Shown here piece by piece: positions 32,574 to 41,796 of a DNA stretch of 48,362 nucleotides. Position 1 is the stretch's first letter. Every line of letters starts with the position of its first letter. A program made the translations under genes and the position numbers. Source of the stretch: Streptomyces sp. SID10853 (GTDB lineage: Bacteria; Actinomycetota; Actinomycetes; Streptomycetales; Streptomycetaceae); contig NZ_JAAGLN010000022.1 of assembly GCF_010548145.1 (NCBI RefSeq), positions 1-48,362 of the forward strand, in the 5' to 3' direction. Under the pieces are notes generated by a model that saw only the letters and a list, made by a program, of their open reading frames with translations, ran no database searches and was not told the DNA's origin.

Positions 32574-33077
32574 GTGATGACGACTATGAGCCCGACCCGG
32601 GCGGACTTCCGTGAGGCGATGGCGCACCTGCCGGCAGCCGTCAACATCCTCACCACGGACGGCTCCGGCGGCCGGTGCGGGATCACGGTCAGCGCGGTGT
32701 GCTCGGTCACCGACTCGCCCCCCACGGTGCTGGTCTGCGTGAACCGGAGCAGCGCCACGCACGACCTGTTCAGCGCCAACAGCCGCGTGTGCCTGAACGT
32801 GCTCGGCGGCGAACACGAGGAACTCGCCCTGCACTTCTCCGGCGCCACGAAGGTGCCGATGGAGGAGCGCTTCTCCTGGGACATCTGGGAGCCCGACGAG
32901 ACCGTCCCCGTACTCCGCGACGCACTCGTCAGCATCGTCGGCACCATTCGCGACCGCAGGCCCACGGGCTCGCACACCGTGATGTTCGTGGAGACCGAGC
33001 GGATCAACATCCGGCAGGGCGGCGACAGTCTCGTCTACTTCAACCGGCGCTTCCACCGGCTGGACTCCGCCGCGTGA
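32574..33077 (+). CDS. iacG: Flavin reductase, IacG-like
   Basis: A 167-residue flavin reductase-like FMN-binding protein (HpaC/HsaB type). It shows FREAMAHLPAAVNILTTDG, CGITVSAVCSVTDSPPTVLVCVNRSS and the late HTVMFVETERI and GGDSLVYFNRRFHRL. Such proteins use NAD(P)H to deliver free reduced flavin to a partner monooxygenase, here most likely IacA. The GTG at 32574 has ideal spacing to GAGGAG; the ATG at 32577 is an alternative. It is the last gene of the iacABEG unit, ended by the hairpin at 33094-33123. Confidence 0.87.
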   Translation: MMTTMSPTRADFREAMAHLPAAVNILTTDGSGGRCGITVSAVCSVTDSPPTVLVCVNRSSATHDLFSANSRVCLNVLGGEHEELALHFSGATKVPMEERFSWDIWEPDETVPVLRDALVSIVGTIRDRRPTGSHTVMFVETERINIRQGGDSLVYFNRRFHRLDSAA

Positions 33078-33093
33078 GGCGAATGGCCGTTGT

Positions 33094-33123
33094 GCCGGCC
33101 GCGGGTATTCGCCCGTGGCCGGC
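33094..33123 (+). terminator. Terminator of the iacABEG unit
   Basis: A 12-bp stem (GCCGGCCGCGGG / CCCGTGGCCGGC, one G-U) with loop TATTCG, 16 nt after the iacG stop. It separates the iac unit from the LysR-cat unit, so the latter needs its own promoter. Confidence 0.8.
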
Positions 33124-33150
33124 CGGGTGGCATTGATATCACCAGCGTCT

Positions 33151-33173
33151 CAATACCGGCTGAACCGGTATTG
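33151..33173 (+). promoter_or_regulatory. Dyad upstream of the LysR-cat operon
   Basis: CAATACCGG-CTGAA-CCGGTATTG is a perfect 9-bp inverted repeat, 51 nt before the LysR ATG. A small TGATATCA palindrome lies at 33134. No T-tract follows and the terminator of the previous unit lies just upstream, so an operator is more likely than a second terminator. The spacing between ATAC half-sites differs from the classical CatM/BenM ATAC-N7-GTAT site. Confidence 0.6.
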
Positions 33174-33224
33174 GCCGTGCCCGGAATCCGGCCCTAGGCT
33201 GAGGTGCATTCGAGGGGGCTTTTG

Positions 33225-34124
33225 ATGGAACTCAAGCACTTTCGGTATTTTGTGGCCGTCGCTGAAACGCGTCATTTCGGAAAGGCAGCCGAACGGCTGC
33301 ACATGGCCCAGCCGCCGCTCTCCCAGGCGATTCGCCGCCTGGAGGCGGAACTGGGTGTGGAGTTGTTCACCCGCACGACCCGGCAGGTCACGCTGACCGG
33401 TGCCGGCGAGGTGTTCCGCACCGATGTGCAGCGGATCCTCAAAGCCGTCGACGACGCCGTGGCCAGAGTCGGGCGCTTCACCTCCGGGACGGAGGGAGTA
33501 CTCCGGATCGGCCTGACGGGATCCGCCTCGTACCGCCAACTGCCCTCACTGGCACGGCTGGTGAAGCTGGAGATGCCGCACGCACTGCTGGAGGTGCACA
33601 CCGAGATGCTGACGCCCGCCCAGGAGAAGGGACTTGCCGAGCGGCGCATCGATGTCGGAGTCCTGCGCCCGCCGGTGCGGGAGGACGGGATCACCCACCG
33701 CCCCATCGCCGAGGAACCCCTGGTCGCGGCCGTCCCCGCGGAGCACCGGCTCGCCGGGGCGGGCTCCGTACGGGTGGAACAGCTGCGGCACGAGAACTTC
33801 ATCATGTACGGGGCCACGCTCGGTTCCGTCGTCCACGACCTGGTCGTACGCAGCTGTCTTGCCTCCGGCTTCTCTCCGCACTGCGCCTACGAGGTCACCG
33901 AGACCTCGGCCGCCCTGGCGCTGGTCGCCGCGGGACTCGGTGTGGCCGTGCTCCCGGACTCGATCCGCTCCGCGCCCCGCGAAGGGGTGCTGTGCAAGGA
34001 GATCGAAGGCGCGCTGTCCGTCCGGCTCGACCTGGCCTGGCGGACGGACGACGAGTCGCCGCTGCTGCGGAATCTCCTGAAAGTGCTCGAACGGAACGAC
34101 GTATTTCTTGAAGGAGCGGCATGA
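33225..34124 (+). CDS. LysR-type regulator of the catechol genes
   Basis: A 299-residue LysR protein of the CatM/BenM/CatR kind. The N-terminus is MELKHFRYFVAVAETRHFGKAAERLHMAQPPLSQAIRRLEAELG, and the effector domain has LRIGLTGSASYRQLPSLARL and AALALVAAGLGVAVLP. These are typical of regulators that respond to muconate or aromatic acids. CGAGGGGG precedes the ATG. Unusually for a cat regulator, it is not divergent: it is the first gene of the operon it probably controls, and its stop overlaps the catB start (ATGA). In P. phytofirmans a LysR regulator responds to dioxindole-3-acetate in iac control, so that ligand is also possible. Confidence 0.87.
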   Translation: MELKHFRYFVAVAETRHFGKAAERLHMAQPPLSQAIRRLEAELGVELFTRTTRQVTLTGAGEVFRTDVQRILKAVDDAVARVGRFTSGTEGVLRIGLTGSASYRQLPSLARLVKLEMPHALLEVHTEMLTPAQEKGLAERRIDVGVLRPPVREDGITHRPIAEEPLVAAVPAEHRLAGAGSVRVEQLRHENFIMYGATLGSVVHDLVVRSCLASGFSPHCAYEVTETSAALALVAAGLGVAVLPDSIRSAPREGVLCKEIEGALSVRLDLAWRTDDESPLLRNLLKVLERNDVFLEGAA

Positions 34125-35224
34125 AGATCGTCAAGGTGGAGGCAGTGCCCTTTGCCATTCCCTACAAGAAGCCGCTGAAATTCGCGAGCGGTGAGGTGCA
34201 CAGCGCCGACCACGTCCTGGTGAGGGTGCACACCGACCAGGGGCTGACCGGAAGCGCCGAGGCCCCGCCCCGCCCCTACACCTACGGCGAGACCCAGGAA
34301 TCGATCGTCGCGGTGATCGACAAGATCTTCGCGCCGCAGATCCTGGGGCTGACGGCCCTGGAGCGAGAAGCGGTCCACGGCAAGCTCGACCGGACCGTCG
34401 GCAACCCCACTGCCAAGGCGGCGGTCGACATGGCCCTGTGGGACATCCTCGGCCAGGCCGCGGGCCTGCCGGTCTCCGGACTGCTCGGCGGCTACACCGA
34501 CCGCATGCGGGTGAGCCACATGGTCGGGTTCGCTCCCACCGACCGCATGGTGGCCGAGGCCGAACGGATCCGGGACACCTACGGCATCACCACGTTCAAG
34601 GTGAAGGTCGGCCGGCAGCCCTACCGCGCCGACGTCGAAGCCTGCCGGGCGCTGCGCGAGGCGCTGGGGCCGGAGACCGAGCTCTACATCGACGGCAACC
34701 GTGGCTGGAGCGCGTCCGACTCGGCGCGTGCCCTGCGTGAGATGGCCGACCTCGGCCTGACCTTCGCCGAGGAACTCTGCCCCGCCGACGACGTGTTGGG
34801 CCGGCGCCGGCTGGTCGCCCAGTGCCCGGTCCCCTTCATCGCCGATGAGAGCGCCACCCGCCCCGCCGAGGTGACCCGTGAACTCCTCGGCGGCTCCGCC
34901 ACCGCCATCAGTATCAAGACCGCCCGCACGGGGTTCACGACTTCCCAGCGTGTACTGCACCAGTGCGAGGGGCTTGGCGTCGAGACCGTGATGGGCAGTC
35001 AGATCGACGGCCAGCTCGGCACGTTGTGCACCGTGGCCTTCGGCGCCGCCCACCGTACGTCCTCCGCGCACGCCGGTGAGCTGTCCAACTTCCTCGACAT
35101 GACCGACGACCTGCTCACCGAGCCGCTCACCATCGCGGACGGCACCCTGCGCGTCCGCGAGGGCGCCGGACTCGGAATCGACATCGACCCCGACAAGCTG
35201 GCCCGCTACCGCCAGGACCGCTGA
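34121..35224 (+). CDS. catB: Muconate cycloisomerase
   Basis: A 367-residue enolase-superfamily enzyme of the muconate-lactonising subgroup, converting cis,cis-muconate to muconolactone. The metal and acid/base set is complete: the Lys160-Val-Lys162 motif in TFKVKVG, Asp191 in YIDGN, Glu217 in FAEELC, Asp242 in IADES and Lys266 in ISIKTARTG. The N-terminal capping domain (VPFAIPYKKPLKFASG) is present. The start overlaps the LysR stop. Other members of the subgroup are N-succinylamino-acid racemases or dipeptide epimerases, but neighbours catA, catC and catD make muconate cycloisomerase by far the best call. Confidence 0.9.
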   Translation: MKIVKVEAVPFAIPYKKPLKFASGEVHSADHVLVRVHTDQGLTGSAEAPPRPYTYGETQESIVAVIDKIFAPQILGLTALEREAVHGKLDRTVGNPTAKAAVDMALWDILGQAAGLPVSGLLGGYTDRMRVSHMVGFAPTDRMVAEAERIRDTYGITTFKVKVGRQPYRADVEACRALREALGPETELYIDGNRGWSASDSARALREMADLGLTFAEELCPADDVLGRRRLVAQCPVPFIADESATRPAEVTRELLGGSATAISIKTARTGFTTSQRVLHQCEGLGVETVMGSQIDGQLGTLCTVAFGAAHRTSSAHAGELSNFLDMTDDLLTEPLTIADGTLRVREGAGLGIDIDPDKLARYRQDR

Positions 35225-36166
<942 letters not shown>

Positions 36167-36207
36167 CACAGCAAGCGAACCGATCGGCGACGGCAGAGGA
36201 CACAGGC

Positions 36208-36498
36208 ATGCTCTTCGCAGTGAAGATGGACGTCGGGATACCCCGGGACCTCGACGAACAGGTCCGTGCGGACCTGGTGGACCGGGAGAAGACGTACTGC
36301 CAGGAATTGCAGAAGGCGGGCACCTGGCGCCATATCTGGCGGTGCGCCGGACAGTACGCCAACCTGAGCATCTTCGATGTGGCCGACAACGAGGAACTGC
36401 ATCGCATCCTGTGGAACCTGCCGCTCTTCCCGTTCATGACGATCGACATCACCCCACTGACTCAGCATCCGTCCGATCTGGCAGCCGGTGCTCAGTGA
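36208..36498 (+). CDS. catC: Muconolactone delta-isomerase
   Basis: A 96-residue protein of exactly the family length. It starts MLFAVKMDVGIPRDL and has REKTYCQELQKAGTWRHIWRCAGQYANLSIFDV. The typical end is ELHRILWNLPLFPFMTIDITPLTQHP. It isomerises muconolactone to 3-oxoadipate enol-lactone and forms a large homo-oligomer. AGAGGA precedes the ATG. The stop overlaps the catD start (GTGA), so the two are coupled. Confidence 0.93.
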   Translation: MLFAVKMDVGIPRDLDEQVRADLVDREKTYCQELQKAGTWRHIWRCAGQYANLSIFDVADNEELHRILWNLPLFPFMTIDITPLTQHPSDLAAGAQ

Positions 36499-37334
36499 CC
36501 CCCGGCCGTCTGCTGCACCACGAGATCTCCGGGCCCGCGGACGCACCCCTGCTCGTACTCGGCCCCTCCCTGGGCACCTCGATGACGGTCTGGGAGCCGC
36601 ACCTGACCGCGCTGGCCACAGCCTTCCGCGTGCTGCGCTTCGACCTTCCCGGCCATGGCGGCTCCCCGGCCACCCTGCTGCGGGACACCGGGCCCGGCCG
36701 TACGACAGTGGAGGAACTCGCGCAACTGGTCCTGGCCCTGGCCGATGAACTGGCCTACGACGAGTTCCACTACGCGGGCATCTCCCTGGGCGGTGCCATC
36801 GGCGCGCGGATCGCGGCCCGCTGTCCCGGGCGAGTCGCCTCACTGGCCCTGGTCTGCACGTCCGCCCACTTCGGAGAGCCCGGCCCCTGGCGGGAGCGTG
36901 CCGAACTGGTGCGGCTGAAGGGCACGGCGCCCCTGCTCGCCACCAGTCCCGGCCGGTGGTTCGCCGATCCGCACCAGGCCGGCACACCTCTCGGGCGGGC
37001 TCTGCTGAAGAACCTCGCCGACGCCGACCCCAGGGGTTACGCGGCCTGCTGCGACGCCCTCGCCACCTATGACCTGCGGGCCGAGCTGACACACATCACG
37101 GCGCCGACCCTGGTCATCGGCGGCTCCCAGGACACAGCCACCCCGCTGCACCACGCCGAGGAGCTCGCGGCCGGTATCCCGCACGCCACTCTGAGGACGG
37201 TCGACTGCGGACACCTCGCGATGGAACAGCCCGGGGCGGTGGCGCTCGCCCTGGACACGCTCCTCCGGCCGGACCGGGCCATGCGCTCCCCGGCCGGCCC
37301 CGGCACCGGCGGACCGCGTTCCGTACCCGGCTGA
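36495..37334 (+). CDS. catD: 3-oxoadipate enol-lactonase
   Basis: A 279-residue alpha/beta-hydrolase of the CatD/PcaD group that hydrolyses the enol-lactone to 3-oxoadipate. The nucleophile Ser is in GISLGGAIG, an Asp in GGSQDTATP and the His in DCGHLAMEQPG. DLPGHGGSP is the conserved cap-proximal motif. It is not fused to carboxymuconolactone decarboxylase, unlike PcaL of many actinobacterial protocatechuate operons, which supports a dedicated catechol pathway. It is the last gene of the LysR-catB-A-C-D unit. CoA transferase and thiolase genes for 3-oxoadipate are not in the window. It ends 35 bp from the convergent iacH stop. Confidence 0.88.
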   Translation: MTPGRLLHHEISGPADAPLLVLGPSLGTSMTVWEPHLTALATAFRVLRFDLPGHGGSPATLLRDTGPGRTTVEELAQLVLALADELAYDEFHYAGISLGGAIGARIAARCPGRVASLALVCTSAHFGEPGPWRERAELVRLKGTAPLLATSPGRWFADPHQAGTPLGRALLKNLADADPRGYAACCDALATYDLRAELTHITAPTLVIGGSQDTATPLHHAEELAAGIPHATLRTVDCGHLAMEQPGAVALALDTLLRPDRAMRSPAGPGTGGPRSVPG

Positions 37335-37369
37335 ACCGCCCGTTCCCTCGGCGGCCGCCCGCGTTTCGG

Positions 37370-38662
37370 CTACTGCCGTGCGCGGGCGGCCTGTTCGACG
37401 GCATGACCGAGGGCGAAGAGCTGTTCCGGGCGGTCCGGATGCCCGATGAGCTGTAGCCCCAGCGGCATGCCACGGCGGTCCTGGTGACCCGGTACGGACA
37501 GGGCGGGCAGGCCAAGGAGCTGCCACGGCCGGCTCAGTACGGGGGACCCGGTGGCTGCCAGCCCCTTCGGCGCGGGACTCGGGGCGGCCGGGCCGAGAAC
37601 GGCGTCGACGTCGGTGAGCAGCGACAGCATCCCGGCGCGTCCCTCCTCGGCGACGGACAGCGCGCGGTGGTAGTCCCCGGTCGTGATGCTGCGGCCGTGC
37701 GCCAGAAGCTCGTTGAGCGGTGGGCTCAACAAATCAGGGCGGGCGCCTTCCGGTGCCAGCGTACGAGCGGCCTCGTACGCCATGACGGTGGTGTGGGCCT
37801 CGACCAGCCGGGGAGTCCGTGCGGGCCAGTCCACCTCAACCAGCACCGCACCGCTCGCCACGGCATCCCCGGCGGCCAGCGCCAGAGCGGCCCGCATGTC
37901 AGCTGCGATCTCGGCCAGTTCGGTGCCCGGCCACACCGCCAACCTGGGGTGCGCGGGTGGTTCAAAAGTGCCGCCGAGCGGACCGGCGCCGGTCAGGGCC
38001 GCGTAGGCGTACCGGAGATCGGCGACGGTGGCGGTGAGCAGCCCGGCCGCGTCGAGGCTGTGGGACAGGCCCACGAACCCGGTGGTGTCGAGCGGGCCCC
38101 CGACCGGAGCCACGAACCCGGCGACCCCGCAGTACGCGGCCGGCCGGATCAGCGAGCCGGCGGTCTGGCTGCCGAGAGCCAGGGGAACCACACCCGCCGC
38201 GACCGCGGCCGCTGAACCGCTGGACGAACCGCCGGGTGTGTGTGCCGGGTTGTGCGGATTCCTGGTCGGGCCGGGGGAGAAGTAGGCGAACTCGGTGGTG
38301 ACCGTCTTGCCCAAGGGCACGGCACCGAGTTTCCTGAGCGCCTCGACCAGCGGAGCGTCGGCCCCGGCCACCCGGCCGCGCCGTAGCGGGGATCCGCACT
38401 CGGTGGGCAGGGCACGGACGTCGATGATGTCCTTGACCCCGAACGGAATGCCGTGCAGGGGGCCGCCCGCCGGCGCGCCATCGAGCTGCCGGGCGGCGGA
38501 CAGAGCCCCGGTGCGGTCGACCCGTACCCATGCCCGCACTTCGGGCTCCGTACGGTCGAGGTGCTCCAGTGCGCCGCCGATCACCTCGCTGGGGCTCAGC
38601 TCGCCCGTGGCAACCCGCTCCGCCAGGGCGGACAGGGTCCTCTCCTGCGGTACTGCCCGCAT
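37370..38662 (-). CDS. iacH: Amidase-signature protein, IacH-like
   Basis: A 430-residue amidase-signature enzyme. Catalytic Lys77 (FGVKDIID), cis-Ser146 (PGGSSSGSAAA) and Ser170 (SQTAGSLIRPA) are present with correct spacing, and the end GLPALSVPGHQDRRGMPLGLQLIG is typical. Known iac clusters include an amidase, IacH, whose step is not firmly assigned. It could hydrolyse an amide-type intermediate or release indole-3-acetate from amide precursors (inference). AAGGAG lies before the ATG. It is downstream of iacF but a hairpin lies between them, so its expression may differ from that of iacCDF. It is clearly distinct from the other amidase at 8467. Confidence 0.8.
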   Translation of the reverse strand: MRAVPQERTLSALAERVATGELSPSEVIGGALEHLDRTEPEVRAWVRVDRTGALSAARQLDGAPAGGPLHGIPFGVKDIIDVRALPTECGSPLRRGRVAGADAPLVEALRKLGAVPLGKTVTTEFAYFSPGPTRNPHNPAHTPGGSSSGSAAAVAAGVVPLALGSQTAGSLIRPAAYCGVAGFVAPVGGPLDTTGFVGLSHSLDAAGLLTATVADLRYAYAALTGAGPLGGTFEPPAHPRLAVWPGTELAEIAADMRAALALAAGDAVASGAVLVEVDWPARTPRLVEAHTTVMAYEAARTLAPEGARPDLLSPPLNELLAHGRSITTGDYHRALSVAEEGRAGMLSLLTDVDAVLGPAAPSPAPKGLAATGSPVLSRPWQLLGLPALSVPGHQDRRGMPLGLQLIGHPDRPEQLFALGHAVEQAARARQ

Positions 38663-38679
38663 CGGGTGTCTCTCCTTCC

Positions 38680-38716
38680 GGGGACGCCCCGGGGGTGTTC
38701 ATCCCGAGGCGTCCCC
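38680..38716 (-). terminator. Hairpin between iacF and iacH
   Basis: A perfect 9-bp stem GGGGACGCC / GGCGTCCCC with partial CGGG/CCCG pairing in the loop, in the 81-bp gap between the two minus-strand genes. It may attenuate transcription into iacH. Confidence 0.55.
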
Positions 38717-38743
38717 TGTCACAGGGTCGGTCAATGAGGCGGG

Positions 38744-39691
38744 CTAGAGTTCCAGCACGAGGCGGCCCGTCCTGGCCCGTGACACGCACGCGGCGATCTG
38801 CTCGCCCGCCTCTTTCTCCTTGCGGGTCAGACAGTTGTCGCGGTGTTCCGGTACCCCGTCGAGGACCGTGAGCACACAGGTGCCGCAGATGCCCTCGCGG
38901 CAGGACGTGTCCACCATGATGCCGCCGTCCTCCAGGACCTCGACGATGCTGCGTCCTGGCGGGACGCGGAACACCTCACCGGTGTCCAGCTCCACCTCGA
39001 ACTCGCCACCCGCATCGGCCGTCGGCTCCTGGGCCTGGAAGTGCTCGCAGTGGACGTGGTCCGCCGCCGGTGACCCGGTCGCGGCATCGGCGACACGTCG
39101 CATGAACTCCTTGGGACCGCAGGTGTAGATGTGCGTACCGCAGTCCACGTCCGACAGCACCTCGGCCAGTACCCGGGGCTGTTCGCTGCGCTCGACCCCG
39201 AAGTGGAACTCGGCGTCGGCGCTGAACGCCGGGCTCTCCAGCAGCGGCACGAACGCCGCGCTCTCCCGGCTGGTGGCGAAGTAGTGCAACCTGAACGGGC
39301 TTCCCGTACGGCGTAGTCGGTGCGCCATGCTGAGCAGCGGCGTGATGCCGATGCCGGCCGCGAGCAGCACGTGCCGACGGGCTGTCGGCTCGATGCCGAA
39401 GAGGTTCCGTGGCTCGCTGATGGTGAGTTCGTCACCTGCCTCGATCTGGTCGTGCAGCGCTGCGGAGCCGCCTCGGGAGCACTCCTCCCGCTTGACCGCG
39501 ATCAGGTAGGAGCCGACCTCGTCGGGCGGGCCGCACAGTGAGTACTGCCTGGTGGTCCCACCGGGGCCCAGGACGTCCACATGCGCCCCCGCCTCGTACG
39601 GCGCGAACGGGCGGCCGTCGCTGCGCCGCAGCCGGAAGCACTTCACCTTGCTGGTTTCGGCCGTGGTCTCGCTGACCGTGACTCTGATCAT
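38744..39691 (-). CDS. iacF: Oxygenase reductase with C-terminal [2Fe-2S] domain, IacF-like
   Basis: A 315-residue phthalate-dioxygenase-reductase type protein. It has a flavin domain (RQYSLCGPPDEVGSYLIAVKRE), an NAD domain (LLAAGIGITPLLSMAHRL, YTCGPKEFM) and a C-terminal plant-type ferredoxin with DTSCREGICGTCVLTVLDG and a fourth Cys in RDNCLT. It passes electrons from NAD(P)H to the IacC/IacD terminal oxygenase. The flavin-NAD-ferredoxin order differs from BenC/AntC reductases, which carry ferredoxin at the N-terminus. This favours an iac-type system over anthranilate or benzoate dioxygenase. The gene starts 11 nt downstream of iacD. Confidence 0.86.
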   Translation of the reverse strand: MIRVTVSETTAETSKVKCFRLRRSDGRPFAPYEAGAHVDVLGPGGTTRQYSLCGPPDEVGSYLIAVKREECSRGGSAALHDQIEAGDELTISEPRNLFGIEPTARRHVLLAAGIGITPLLSMAHRLRRTGSPFRLHYFATSRESAAFVPLLESPAFSADAEFHFGVERSEQPRVLAEVLSDVDCGTHIYTCGPKEFMRRVADAATGSPAADHVHCEHFQAQEPTADAGGEFEVELDTGEVFRVPPGRSIVEVLEDGGIMVDTSCREGICGTCVLTVLDGVPEHRDNCLTRKEKEAGEQIAACVSRARTGRLVLEL

Positions 39692-39702
39692 CCTCGCCTC
39701 AT

Positions 39703-40218
39703 CTACAGCAGGAAGCCGGACGCGTTGACGGCGTTCTCGGAGTTGATGAGCCGGATGATCTTCGTCTGGATCAGTGGCTCGGGTCCGTCGATGCGGATGC
39801 GGTGGGTGAGGTCCGCGCCGAGTACCTGGGTCGTGTCGTGCTTGTGGCCGACGAGTACTTGTGCGGAGCTGAGCTCGACGGTGTGGTCGTCGGCGGCTGT
39901 GACGACGAAGCGGGACACGGTCCGTACCGTGCGCGCGGCGGCCACCGCGGAGATGGAGTAGCCGGTGGTGAGGCGTTCGATGCGCATGCGGCGCATACGG
40001 TCGTCGTCGTAGACCATGTTCAGGGTGGCTGCGAAGTCATCGGTGTCGGGGTCGATGGGGATGACGTAGGTGCCGCCCGGGGCCCACAGCCGGTCCCACT
40101 CCTGGTACTTCTTGTCGTCCAGGAGCCGGGCCTCGCGCCAGATCAGCTCGACGGCCGCGGTGGCCCGGGGGTCGGTGAGCCCCCACACCGGTCGCGCAAG
40201 GGTGTGTTCACTGGTCAT
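39703..40218 (-). CDS. iacD: Ring-hydroxylating dioxygenase small subunit, IacD-like
   Basis: A 171-residue beta subunit with the NTF2-like fold of Rieske oxygenases. It shows AAVELIWREARLLDDKKYQEWDRLWAPGGTYVIPID near the N-terminus and a late IQTKIIRLINSENAVNASGFLL end, which is typical. It has a structural role in the alpha3beta3 oxygenase. Its start overlaps the end of iacC by 11 nt, so the subunits are translationally coupled. The pair most likely converts dioxindole-3-acetate toward catechol. Confidence 0.87.
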   Translation of the reverse strand: MTSEHTLARPVWGLTDPRATAAVELIWREARLLDDKKYQEWDRLWAPGGTYVIPIDPDTDDFAATLNMVYDDDRMRRMRIERLTTGYSISAVAAARTVRTVSRFVVTAADDHTVELSSAQVLVGHKHDTTQVLGADLTHRIRIDGPEPLIQTKIIRLINSENAVNASGFLL

Positions 40219-41494
40219 CGGTCATCATCCTCTTCCACATCGCGTATGCCTCGCGCATGCCTGTCTCGTCGGTCGAGTGGGCGGTGCGGTCGCCGTTCTG
40301 GTCTTCCGTCTCGCGCGAGAGCCCGCGGTTGACGAGGATCGGGAGGCCGGGTCCGGCCGCCGCGCCGCGCTGGACCCGGTCCCAGGCTTCGGAGTCGTCG
40401 GATGTGCCGAATCCGAAGGGCCCCTGGAAGTGCTCGTGGATCCGCAGGCGTTCGCGGTTGACGATCTCGGGTCCGCCGTCGAGGCCCAGGGCCAGGTGCC
40501 GGATCTCCGTCTCGGTCACGGAGAGCGGGCGCAGTACCCGCAGGAACGACATCGACATCGCGACGTTGGGGAACAGGTTGAGGTTGAATCCCGCGCCGTG
40601 CATCGAGCGCACGATGCGGCGTACCTTCGCCGGTTCGAAGTCGCGTGAGAGGTCGTCGACGATGTGGGCGAAGCGCTCCTGCAGGGGCTCGGTGCCGTCG
40701 TCGTCATCGAGGTCGACGTGTTCGGGCACCATGATCATCACGCTGTGTCCGTTGCCGAGGGAGTGCGTGACCGCCTTCTCGTCGGTCATGAACGACAGCA
40801 TGTCCGCCGTCTCGGCGTCGACCGACGACATCCAGGACCGGTGCACGATCGGGAAGTGGTATCCGTCGGTGGTGTTCTCCAGCTGGATCTTCCAGTTGCC
40901 CCGGAAACGGAACGTGTGCTCGCCCTGCACCTTGACCGGGTATCCGGCCCCCTGCTTCATGAACAGGTCCATCCAGTGCCTGGCAGGTCCCAGGAAGTCC
41001 GCCAGTGGTTCGACGCCGGGATCGAGACTGGCGAAGACCATCCCCGCGTAGCTGTCCACCTTCAGCCGGTGCAGCCCCAGGTCCTTCTTCTCCAGCACGT
41101 CCTCGTAGCCGTCCGGGTACGGGATGCCCCGCAGCTTCCCGTCCAGCGCATACGACCACGCGTGATACGGACAGGTGAAACCGTTCCCGTTGCCCTTGGG
41201 CGTCTCGCACAGGCTCGCCCCACGGTGACGGCACCGGTTCAGCAGAACATTGATCCCCCCACGCCGGTCCCGCGTCACGATGACCGGCTGACGGCCCACC
41301 ACCGCCCTCTTGAAATCCCCGGCCCGCGGAATCTCACTCTCGTGCGCCACCCACACCCAGGTGCGGTGGAACACACGGTCCATCTCTGCCTCGAACACCC
41401 CCGGATCCGTGTAGAGGGAGACATCCACCCGGTCGTGCCCGACCAGGCCGGCTGTGTCGCCGCCGGTGTGACCGGTTGCAGCTGGTGTGTTCAT
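40208..41494 (-). CDS. iacC: Ring-hydroxylating dioxygenase large subunit, IacC-like
   Basis: A 428-residue Rieske oxygenase alpha subunit. The Rieske cluster ligands are Cys88, His90, Cys108 and His111 (NRCRHRGASLC ... TCPYHAW). The mononuclear iron motif is visible in ENTTDGYHFPIVHRSW with two His and a later Asp. The aromatic-ring hydroxylase C-terminal domain follows, with MHGAGFNLNLFPNVAMSMSFLRVLRPLSVTETEI. AAGGGGA precedes the ATG at 41494, which overlaps the stop of the 101-residue unknown (ATGA). With IacD and IacF it forms the complete oxygenase. In iac systems the product is catechol, which the neighbouring cat genes consume. Confidence 0.88.
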   Translation of the reverse strand: MNTPAATGHTGGDTAGLVGHDRVDVSLYTDPGVFEAEMDRVFHRTWVWVAHESEIPRAGDFKRAVVGRQPVIVTRDRRGGINVLLNRCRHRGASLCETPKGNGNGFTCPYHAWSYALDGKLRGIPYPDGYEDVLEKKDLGLHRLKVDSYAGMVFASLDPGVEPLADFLGPARHWMDLFMKQGAGYPVKVQGEHTFRFRGNWKIQLENTTDGYHFPIVHRSWMSSVDAETADMLSFMTDEKAVTHSLGNGHSVMIMVPEHVDLDDDDGTEPLQERFAHIVDDLSRDFEPAKVRRIVRSMHGAGFNLNLFPNVAMSMSFLRVLRPLSVTETEIRHLALGLDGGPEIVNRERLRIHEHFQGPFGFGTSDDSEAWDRVQRGAAAGPGLPILVNRGLSRETEDQNGDRTAHSTDETGMREAYAMWKRMMTDDQ

Positions 41495-41796
41495 TGCGTC
41501 ATTCCCCTTGAGTTCGTGGGTTCGGCCCGGTCGTCCCATACGGCGACGGCCGTCCAGTAGTCGCTTCCGTCGGCCCGGATCCCGTGCTGCCACTCGGTGG
41601 TTCTGCGCAGGGTGGGCTCGACGGCGGCGCAGGCGGCGTCCGCTCCGGCGGGGCCTTCCTCCGCTGTCTGCCAATGGACCCAGTTCAGTTCTCTGCCGTC
41701 GCGGTCGTGCAGGAACAGATCCACGTGATGCCAGCCGTAGTCACGGACGTCCCGGTAGCAGGTGAGGAGCATCGCCCGGCCGTCCTGCGCCGTCAT
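41491..41796 (-). CDS. Unknown 101-residue protein in the iacC operon
   Basis: A small cytoplasmic protein rich in Trp and His. It has TCYRDVRDYGWHHVDLFLHD, ELNWVHWQTAEEGPAG and a late GSDYWTAVAVWDDRAE. No domain is recognised. It overlaps both neighbours by four bases (SnoaL-like gene upstream, iacC downstream), so it is tightly coupled to oxygenase synthesis. Its place suggests an accessory role in the pathway. It could be a divergent equivalent of one of the unassigned iac proteins (such as IacI), or a new component. I cannot choose from sequence alone. Confidence 0.7.
   Translation of the reverse strand: MTAQDGRAMLLTCYRDVRDYGWHHVDLFLHDRDGRELNWVHWQTAEEGPAGADAACAAVEPTLRRTTEWQHGIRADGSDYWTAVAVWDDRAEPTNSRGMTQ

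Noticed and set aside
33151..33173. Second terminator for the iacG unit
   Set aside because: A better hairpin (33094-33123) already follows iacG, and this perfect dyad is AT-tipped and close to the LysR start, so an operator is more likely.
38744..41494. Anthranilate or benzoate dioxygenase (AntABC/BenABC) as the identity of the Rieske system
   Set aside because: The reductase has its ferredoxin domain at the C-terminus, unlike BenC/AntC, there is no benzoate diol dehydrogenase, and the neighbours iacA, iacB, iacE and iacG fit indole-3-acetate better. Not fully excluded.
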